Origin: Cordylochernes scorpioides
Taxonomy: Eukaryota > Arthropoda > Arachnida > Pseudoscorpiones > Chernetidae
Length of the DNA: 64,000 nt
Assembly (NCBI GenBank): GCA_030710605.1
Contig: CP092875.1
Coordinates: forward strand, 67,594,754 to 67,658,753
Direction: 5' to 3'
A program made the position numbers and the translations under genes. Each line of letters opens with the position of its first letter. The first letter of the stretch is position 1. The notes under the pieces were generated by a model, which saw only the letters and a list, made by a program, of their open reading frames with translations, was not told where the DNA came from and did no database searches. Below, one piece after another: positions 56,609 to 64,000 of the stretch.

Positions 56609-57709
56609 TTATTCTATTTCATTCAAATCTACATCATTATCATCTTGAGGAATATGTTCATCATCGATGTTAAAGTTCTCTACTTGGTCTTCTCTATTAT
56701 AAAGATCACCACCAGAGTCTTCATTCCCGTGAGAAATCAAATTTTGGTCTTCTCTGCTAAAAAAGAAAAGTTCATTTTCATCGAGATTTATTCCACTATT
56801 ATTCATCAAATAATATCCTAGTTTAGATTCATTAAAATTAACATCTGATACTTCATGTATTTCATCCATTTCGGGTAAATATATTCTATATCCTTTTCTT
56901 ATCATACTATATCCCATCATAATCCCTTTATGAGCTTTTGGTTCCTTCTTTCTCTTTTCTTTTCTTATATGAACATAAGCTTCACTTCCGAACCTTTTTA
57001 AGTAAACAATGTTTGGTTTCCATCCCTTGTATATCTCGAAAGGAGTTGTATTTATTTCTTTAATTTTAATTCTGTTATTTATATGAACAGCAACTTTAAC
57101 ACTTTCACTCCAAAATTTTATAGGTAATTTAGAATCAATTAGCATGGTTCTTGCTGACTCAACTATGGTTCTATTAAATCTTTCGGCTTTTCCATTACTT
57201 TCAGGAGTATAAGCAGTGGTGAATTCTTGTTTGATGCCTTTACTAGATAACCATCGCTTCAAATAATTTGAAACATATTCTCCTCCATTATCATTTCGAA
57301 TTCTCTTTACTTTCTTTCCAGTCTGTCTTTCTTCTTGTATAATCAAGTTTATTATTGAATCTGCAGTTTGAGATTTATTAGCATTTGGTATAACGAAAGT
57401 AAAATTACTATAGTCATCAACAATAGTAATGAAATACTTATATCCAAAAGAATCATTCAAAGGTCCAACTATGTAGGTATGCCATAGATCTAAAATATTT
57501 TCAGATTGTTTATATTGAATACTTTTGTAAGATTTTCTATGTATTTTTCCCAATGTACAATATTCGCAATTCCCTTTGATATTATGTAAATTTTTCAATC
57601 CGAATATCGTTGAATTATCATAAATTTCTTTCAATTTTTGAAAATTGACATGAGCAAGTCTTTGATGCCATAAAATATCACTTACTTCTGCTTTTCCTAC
57701 AATTTCCAT
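56609..57709 (-). pseudogene. integrase of the deleted copia element
   Basis: The 366-residue frame has the zinc-binding region (WHQRLAHVNFQKL, CEYCTLGK). The catalytic triad is complete: Asp in ITIVDDYSNF, Asp in RNDNGGEYV and Glu in SNGKAERFNRT. The usual C-terminal domain follows (FWSESVKVAVHINNR, GYSMIRKGYRIY). An acidic linker leads to TAA at 56611-56609, after which the same frame goes on. This is the best-kept part of the element. Confidence 0.88.
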
Positions 57710-57711
57710 AT

Positions 57712-58188
57712 TTAGGAGATTCCTTCAACTTCAAATTTATCTCCTAATCTTTTTGCTTCATATAAAATCTCACCATTTTTGTCTATTACTTCAGCTTTAC
57801 ATTTACTAAATAATACATTTAAATCATGATCCACAATTTTTGATACTGACAATAAATTTTCTCTTAAATTTGGCACATGTAAAACATTTTCAACTTTTAA
57901 GAATCTTTCATTAATATTTGACTTCATTCTTATTGATCCAATTCCTGATGATTTCATTATTGCACCTTTTTCAGCTGTTGCTATAATTCTTTCTTCCTCT
58001 TTATATTCTATAAATAGTTCTTTTTTACTAACCATATGACTAGAGGCTCTTGAATCAATATTCCATCTAATTATGTCTTCCTTTTGATCTTCTTCGTCGT
58101 AATGGTCTTCATTTGTTTCTATCACATGACTTGTAGATTCTCTATAATTTTTCTTGTTTATTCCTCTCTTAGGCCCATCATAATTATA
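57712..58188 (-). pseudogene. protease of the deleted copia element, active site altered
   Basis: The frame contains WNIDSRASSHMV where copia proteases have D-S-G-A-S-S-H-M, so the Gly after the catalytic Asp-Ser is Arg. The rest (VENVLHVPNLRENLLSVSKI) is typical. It ends at TAA near 57712 and integrase follows in another frame. Confidence 0.8.
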
Positions 58189-58991
58189 CTATGCATGATA
58201 TTCATTTCTATACTTTTTACATATTGCCGATTTATGCCCAAATCCTCCACAATTAAAACATTTTATCTTATTTCTACATTCTTTAGAGATATGACCTATC
58301 TTTCCACAGTTATAACATTTAACAAATTTTCTTCTTTCCGTCCAGCCTTCTCTAGATTTTGATGCAATTTCTGTTTGCCGTTTTCCCTCTTTTCTATGTT
58401 TTAATTTTTCTTCAGTTTCCTTCAGGATTTGTCTTTTTTTGTTCATATTCTTTTCTTTATCAGATTTGATAATTTTTACGTCAAAATCAAATTCTATTCT
58501 TAAACCTTCTAAAACGAAGCCAATCAATTCTCTATCTCTTATTTCATCTCCTGCTTGTATGCTTTTGCTCTTTATAATCACTGCTCTATTTAAGTAATCA
58601 TCTACTGTTTCATTTTCCTTCATTCTTAATTGAAATAATTCTATTCTATTTTTCATCTGCAAGTCTTCATTTTTAGATGCCATTTCTTCCCTAATGCTAT
58701 ACCATAATCGCTTTGCACTTCTTTCACTCGAGTATTTCAACACTTGAGTGTCATTCATTGTTCGGTTCATCACATTTCTGGCAATTGCATTGTCGTCATC
58801 CCAGTGTCTTCCCAGATTTTCACTTTTTCTTCAAATTTTTTGTCTGTTTCTATAGGCTTTTCAATTACTTCTCCTTCTATGATACGTCTCCATAATTTCA
58901 ATCCTCTTAATTCACTTTCAATTCTATTTGCCCAGATCAAGTAGTTTTTGTCTGATAATTTTTCAATTTGAGATAAGTTAAAATTTTGCAT
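58189..58991 (-). pseudogene. gag of the deleted copia element
   Basis: It starts MQNFNLSQIEKLSDKNYLIW, a copia Gag start, shifts frame near 58800, then is open to 58189. The second part has the UBN2-like helices (RLWYSIREEMASK, ELFQLRMKENETVDDYLNRA) and two zinc knuckles, CYNCGKIGHISKEC and CFNCGGFGHKSAIC. It ends at TAG 58191-58189, and the same frame continues into protease, so that stop is a mutation. Confidence 0.85.
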
Positions 58992-59047
58992 CTTTGCTTT
59001 CTAAAAATTATTCAATCAATCTTGATTTGCATCAATTTTAAATTCAA

Positions 59048-59063
59048 CCACTCTCTGCTACCA
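59048..59063 (-). other. Primer binding site, 3' end of initiator tRNA-Met
   Basis: The minus strand reads TGGTAGCAGAGAGTGG two bases after the LTR. This is complementary to the 3' end of initiator tRNA-Met with a small mismatch region. The copia element at 1-4083 uses the internal anticodon region of the same tRNA instead. Confidence 0.75.
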
Positions 59064-59065
59064 AT

Positions 59066-59321
59066 TGTTGGGAGAATCGTAATAATTACTCTCTATTAAA
59101 ACTTAAAACTTCTTTATTGAAGGCACAAAAAACTATGAATTTAAATTTCTATAATAAAACTAAAAACTCTTACACCTAAACGTCTCCACATATACTATCT
59201 CCCACACTACTCTCAAAGAAATACATATATTTATATACACTCAACACCACAGAATAAATTATGTCACAGATTAATTCAATCACAGAATGAAAATTAATAT
59301 TTTAAATAATTAACATCAACA
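59066..59321 (-). repeat. 5' LTR of the deleted copia element
   Basis: It matches 56010-56266 except for about six changes. Confidence 0.9.
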
Positions 59322-59326
59322 ACCAT

Positions 59327-59994
59327 TGCATCTCTTTTGACTAGAGAGGCGGCTTTTCATTTTCATGATGTTCTTAAATATCATCCTAAACTCAGCGCTC
59401 TCTATCGCTGAGACTTATAAATATTTTAAACGCTCTACTTTTATTTTTGAATATATAGAAAATTGAAAGATATTTCTTCTCTTAGCCTTCATATATACTG
59501 CAACGAATAAAGATAAAAAGGAAGGGAATGGCTCATAAGTGGTGAACACTCGCAGCAATTTCGCCATTTCAATCTCCAGACCGCTCTACTATTGTATTAG
59601 ACTAAATTGTTATATACCCAGCATATTGAATACAGTAAATTGGTGTTTTAAAAGAACTATATAAACTTTCTTCTACGACTGTAAAATGTGTATCAAAATG
59701 AAAGATTTAATGCACCGAGCTGTCTGTTAGATAAGCTCAAGCCATCAGCAACTTTTTAGTTGCAAGATCAGGAGATGCCTTAATAATTCCACTTGATATC
59801 AACACAATTTCACTTTTTCACTATTTTCACAATTTCAATATATTTAATTTTTTTTACAAGTATATTTTTAAAATAGTGGACAGTTTATAAATAAATGTTC
59901 TCACAACTTTCTACCATTGAAATGAGCTAAGTGCAGAATATGGTATTGATGAGTCATAGATATAAACAATTAGAGCTCCTAAAGAAACAAACCA
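59327..59994. other. Mixed spacer with inverted relics
   Basis: It holds an inverted copy of the foldback-core block (59505-59590, GGCTCATAAGTGGTGAACAC then TTTCGCCATT) and a partial arm of the 17786 element (59745-59795). Unit homology resumes at about 59880. No gene is seen. Confidence 0.5.
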
Positions 59995-60074
59995 ATGGAT
60001 ATTTTTAAACAATTTAGACGACCTATCGACTTACTTAGCAGCTGATTTCTCGATGGCCAAATTCACAAAGCCAG
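59995..60074 (+). other. Candidate first coding exon, copy 3, nonsense
   Basis: It is 80 nt long as in copy 1 and keeps the donor GTTAGT at 60075. Codon 17 is TGA (LLSS then stop), and Cys7 is Phe. It is probably dead. Confidence 0.35.
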
Positions 60075-60879
60075 GTTAGTTGGTCGTTGATAGGAATTAA
60101 ATCAGATTTCCAATATATTCGGATATCAAGAATATACCAAGAGATAATTCAAATTACATAGCGAGACCTGAAATTTCAATTCCAAGATCAAATTTAATTC
60201 TGAATAATTAAAATAAATGAGGACAAAATAATATTTGAAATAATCGAATTGAAAGCCATCATATAATATTCTACAACAACTTTTCATAATTTTAACACCA
60301 GATTGAGATGTTCTTAGCAAAACCAGATCAATTTAAAACGGAAGATGTTTTTGGAAGAATCCAATGTAGAAATGGACAGTTTGATTTAACAAAAATATTT
60401 ATAACGTCAGCCAATAAATATCAAATTATCAGTTTTATTATGGATATACCGCAACTTTGGGATATTAGTTTGTAATTATGTAGATACAAATATATGTTAT
60501 ATATGTATTTATTCGGTTTTTATAAAAGTTTCTGAAATAAATGTAAACAATTGGAATATCAAGAGAGACAAAATACGACACAATATTGTGGTCACGACAA
60601 GAGAATATGAATATGATAAAATATTGAAAAGTAAATATCATATATACAATACAAACAAATAAATATTATAAACTCTATACATCAATATATTCCATAAATA
60701 TAAATCCTGTAAATATATCCCACGAATCATGCTAAGTTTGTATTCCGAACATATTCTATTTATCATCTTTTACATATGTACATATGCGCCATTTCTGAAT
60801 TATTGTAATCTATTTCCGAAAATATTGTATTTCATTTTTTTTAGTATTGTATATATCTATTTCATATAAGATGAATTAT

Positions 60880-62870
60880 AATTTTCTATTTCTGAAAGTG
60901 AAGAGTATTTGTCTATATTTGAAAGTATTGTATTTGTTTATATCTGAAAGCATTGCTTTTCCCCCTATATCTGAAAGTAATGTGTTTGTCTATTAATGAA
61001 AGTATATTGTATTTGTATATATCTGAAAGAATTGTATTTGACTGTATCTTAAAGTTGTGTATAATTATTTTATATCTAAAAGGTATTGTATTTGTTTATA
61101 TATATTAAAAAGTAATTTATTTGTTAATATTTGAAAGATTTTATTTGTATATTACTGAAAGTATTGTGTATTTGTCTATATATGGAAGCATTGTAATTGT
61201 TTATATATGAAATTATGGTATTTGTTCATATCTGAAAGTTATGTATTTGTTTATATATCTGAAGGTACTGAATTATTTTATTAATGAAAGTATTGTATTT
61301 GTTTATATCTCAAAGTATGGTATTTGTTTACATCTGAAAGTAGTGTTTCTGTTTTTATATCTAAGAGTATTGAAATTGTTTATTTATGAAAGTATTATAT
61401 TTGTTTATTTATAAAGTATTGTATGCGTTTATTTATGAAAGTATTGCATTTTTTATTTATAAAGTATTGTATTCGTTTTTTTTAATTAAAGTTTTGTATT
61501 TGTTAATTTATAAAGTATTGTATTTGTTTATATCAAAGTTTTTTATTTATCTTTATCGATAAGTATTGTATTTTTGCATATTCTATGAAGTGTTATAATT
61601 TTTTTCTGTTTAAGTATTATTTTTCATCTTATTTTGTTAAAGCATTATATATTTCTATTTGGCTAACAATTAATAGGTAATCCCATAATATTATGTTCAA
61701 ATCAATAAGCTTGAGGTATAAGTCTCTTTTAAATACATTTATTTCAAGCTTTCGGGCTCAACCGCCCTTCGACAGGAAAAATTATATTAGCTACTAAAGT
61801 TTTCGGATCTAATCTATATCATATATTGTTTATATCTAAGAGTATTGAAATTGTTTATTTATGAAAGTATTATATTTGTTTATTTATAAAGTATTGTATG
61901 CGTTTATTTATGAAAGTATTGCATTTTTTATTTATAAAGTATTGTATTCGTTTTTTTAATTAAAGTTTTGTATTTGTTAATTTATAAAGTATTGTATTTG
62001 TTTATATATGAAGGGTTCGCATTTGTTTATATCAAAGTTTTTTATTTATCTTTATCGATAAGTATTGTATTTTTGCATATTCTATGAAGTGTTATAATTT
62101 TTTTCTGTTTAAGTATTATTTTTCATCTTATTTTGTTAAAGAATTATATAGATTAGATCCGAAAACTTTAGTAGCTAATATAATTTTTCCTGTCGAAGGG
62201 CGGTTGAGCCCGAAAGCTTGAAATAAATGTATTTAAAAGATACTTATCCCTCAAGCTTATTGATTTGAACATATTTACATTTATTGGAGTATTTTCTGTT
62301 TATTTCTGAAATATTGTATTTGTCTATTTCCAAATGTATTTGGCCGTTTCATAAATAATGTATATATCCCTTAATGAGAGTGTTGTATCATTCTATATCT
62401 GAAGGTATTAGTTTGTTTATTTATCTAAGTATAATTCGTTCATATATTTATTTTAAATATTGTATTTGTCTAATTCTGAAATCATTTATTAGTATTTTCA
62501 TGAAGGTATTATATTTTTTTCGAGTCATTTCTTAGAAAATATTATATTCAAATATATTTCAGAAAATATTGTATATATTTTGAGAAAGTCCATTGTATAT
62601 GCTATTAAACTGGAAATATATTCTGCTTATGTATTTCTGAAGTTATTTCACTTATCTTTTCAAAGAGAGATGAATTGCATTTCTTATTATAATGAGAAGG
62701 TATTTTGTTGATATATTTCAATATGGTTTTTATTCGTTTATTTATGAAGGTATATATATTGTATTTGTATATTTATGAAAAAACAATGTTATAATTTATA
62801 TCAAAGAGTATTGATATATTTCTGAGAGTATTTTGTATCTGTCTATTTCTGACACTATCATTATACTTCT
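60880..62870 (+). repeat. Degenerate 25-bp minisatellite, copy 3
   Basis: It is the longest of the three arrays, with units such as TGAAAGTATTGTATTTGTTT, broken at 61696-62269 by the inverted-repeat structure. Confidence 0.85.
61696..62269. mobile_element. Inverted 118-bp arms enclosing a copy of the flanking array
   Basis: Arms at 61696-61813 and 62152-62269 are near-perfect inverted repeats carrying AAGCTTTCGGGCTCAACCGC and CCTTCGACAGG. The 320 bp between them (61831-62150) is a direct duplicate of the array just upstream (61356-61651) with one extra 25-bp unit. Each arm has a 4-bp stem (GGGC/GCCC) followed by GAAA on one strand. Confidence 0.8.
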
Positions 62871-63773
62871 TAACTTGCTACCCTGTTTGATTACTTTTTT
62901 TATTATATAACTTCTATTAAATTTCGTCTTCCATATAATATATTCATTTCTCTCTCTTTCTCTTTATCATTAATTATATATCAAATTAAAATAAAAGTAT
63001 TTTAAAATTTTAAATGTATATTTAACAAAGATAGTGTATATAAAATTATTGAAATTCCATTTTCTTTCTTTAACCTTTAAAACTATTATAAATTACTATT
63101 AGAATTTGTATATATATATGCTATTATATTTGTTTTCTGTAAATTTTTATATATGCAAAAAATGATTGGTTTAAATAACGAATTTAGAATTCTTTTGTGT
63201 ATAAATCAATATTTTTATCTTTCACCACTTATTTAATTTTAATCTTTTATTTTTTAATTCTCTCAAGAGAGAATTTAATGAAAGGCTAAAATGCTTTAAA
63301 ATGGATTTGTGTGAAAACAAATTTTGTATTCATATGTTAACATACTGTCGGACCACACCTTAAAAGCCTGAAAATTTGCACCTAGGCTCAATCAGATGAC
63401 AATGAATGTTTATAAAATTCCAGACATCTATGCGGATAGAGTGTGTGTCATTTTTTAAATAATGCAGATATTTAATAAACAAAGGAAGGAAATAAACCAT
63501 TGCAAAAATAAAATTAAAGATTATATGAGAATATAACGGTTTAAAATATTCATAGAGAACCCGCTAAAAAAACAAAGATAAAGCAAGCAAACGATGGAAA
63601 ATAAAAGAAAGTGGTAAAAACAAATGAATAATTCATGTATGAAAATATATTTAAAAAATAACGTGAAAATAATCAATTTAACAAGAAGAAAGGTATAAAT
63701 AAATATGCAGAAATTTATAATCTTCATAGTTCAAAATAATTACTATTTCCTTCGTGTTTAATTAAATATATAT
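62871..63773. other. AT-rich unit body, copy 3
   Basis: It aligns with about 15700-16610 of copy 1 and 36310-37190 of copy 2, but is more diverged from both than they are from each other. No gene is seen. Confidence 0.6.
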
Positions 63774-64000
63774 TAAATAAAAACAAACGATAGCAATGCG
63801 TCTCTTTATACATAAATTTTTTAATATGCTAGCTTTCGGATCTTATCGATCCTTCAACAGGCCAAGCTGTAAATTGAGAGAAAGAATATATATATAAATG
63901 TAAATTATTATTTATATACACCAACGAAGATAGAGAATAAAATATAAAATAAAATAAATATAAACACATTTCACGAGTTCACGTTTTCTCGTGGCCAGGC
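63774..64000. mobile_element. Foldback-related insertion, cut by window end
   Basis: Unit homology stops at about 63774. The new sequence contains GCTAGCTTTCGGATCTTATC and GATCCTTCAACAGGCC, a GGATC/GATCC stem before GAAAGCTAGC on the minus strand, as in the elements at 26972 and 61696. The rest lies outside the window. Confidence 0.5.

Larger units (their letters stand above)
56010..59321 (-). mobile_element. Copia-like element lacking reverse transcriptase and RNase H
   Basis: LTRs of 257 and 256 bp flank gag, protease and integrase on the minus strand, with ACCAT duplicated at 56005-56009 and 59322-59326. The interior is only 2.8 kb. The frame passes from the linker after integrase straight into the last codons of RNase H, so roughly the whole polymerase region is deleted. 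The primer site and purine tract are intact, so it could move only with polymerase from another copy. LTR differences are about 2%. Confidence 0.92.
40960..64000. repeat. Tandem 15 kb unit, copy 3, incomplete
   Basis: Landmarks: 70-nt block at 41250, island at 41999, hairpin at 42928, leader relic at 43370, 50-bp array at 50148, 60-bp repeats at 52345, ATG exon at 59995, 25-bp array at 60880. Homology to copy 1 is lost from about 55435 to 59880, where a copia element and other insertions lie, and then resumes to about 63770. The unit leaves the window. Confidence 0.8.

Noticed and set aside
1..64000. tRNA, rRNA or a complete host protein gene
   Set aside because: No cloverleaf with a T-arm consensus, no rRNA-like block and no recognisable multi-exon host protein was found on reading both strands.

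Overview
The window reads as AT-rich intergenic DNA of an animal, most likely an arthropod. The clues are the mixture of Ty1/copia, Ty3/gypsy and non-LTR elements, many small foldback elements, splice-like signals and the absence of bacterial gene organisation. No sequence here names the species, and no complete host gene is recognisable. Nearly every confident coding trace belongs to a retrotransposon.

Layout. 1-4083 is a decayed copia-like element on the minus strand, cut by the window edge. From about 4660 to the end lie three head-to-tail copies of one roughly 15 kb unit: copy 1 at about 4660-24640, copy 2 at about 24640-40960, and copy 3 from about 40960 past the end. Each unit holds, in order, a 70-nt exon-like block, a GC-richer island with a second exon-like block, a foldback hairpin, a relic LTR-element leader with a 31-codon frame, a 50-bp minisatellite whose units fold into hairpins, a GC-rich island, a degenerate hairpin-forming repeat of about 60 bp, a decayed non-LTR ORF1 fragment on the minus strand (copies 1 and 2), a TATA-like site with an ATG exon ending in a consensus splice donor, and a degenerate 25-bp minisatellite.

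Insertions found in single copies let the other copies serve as empty sites. Copy 1 carries foldback elements at 6447 and 17786 and a 4.9 kb nearly non-coding LTR element (19272-24203) with almost identical LTRs. Copy 2 carries foldbacks at 26972, 34500, 34768, 35477 and 39083, a solo LTR (33303-33564) and a 5'-truncated LINE (39580-40344). Copy 3 carries a Ty3/gypsy element with an almost intact pol (44214-49847), an insertion with a long G-rich tract near 53940, a 671-bp TRIM-like mini-LTR element (54648-55318), a copia element lacking reverse transcriptase (56010-59321) and a composite inverted-repeat structure (61696-62269).

The gypsy element could supply proteins in trans to the TRIM, which shares its primer-site sequence and its 4-bp AT target duplication. 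The three exon-like blocks are phase compatible (ATG exon, then 70-nt exon, then island exon) if transcription runs from one tandem unit into the next. This could be the remains of a duplicated host gene, or chance in a repeat. The best candidates for something undescribed are the pair-preserving variation in the two hairpin minisatellites, the phase-matched exon blocks, and the foldback retroposons with 10-15-bp target duplications. Unit and repeat borders were judged by eye and can be off by tens of bases.
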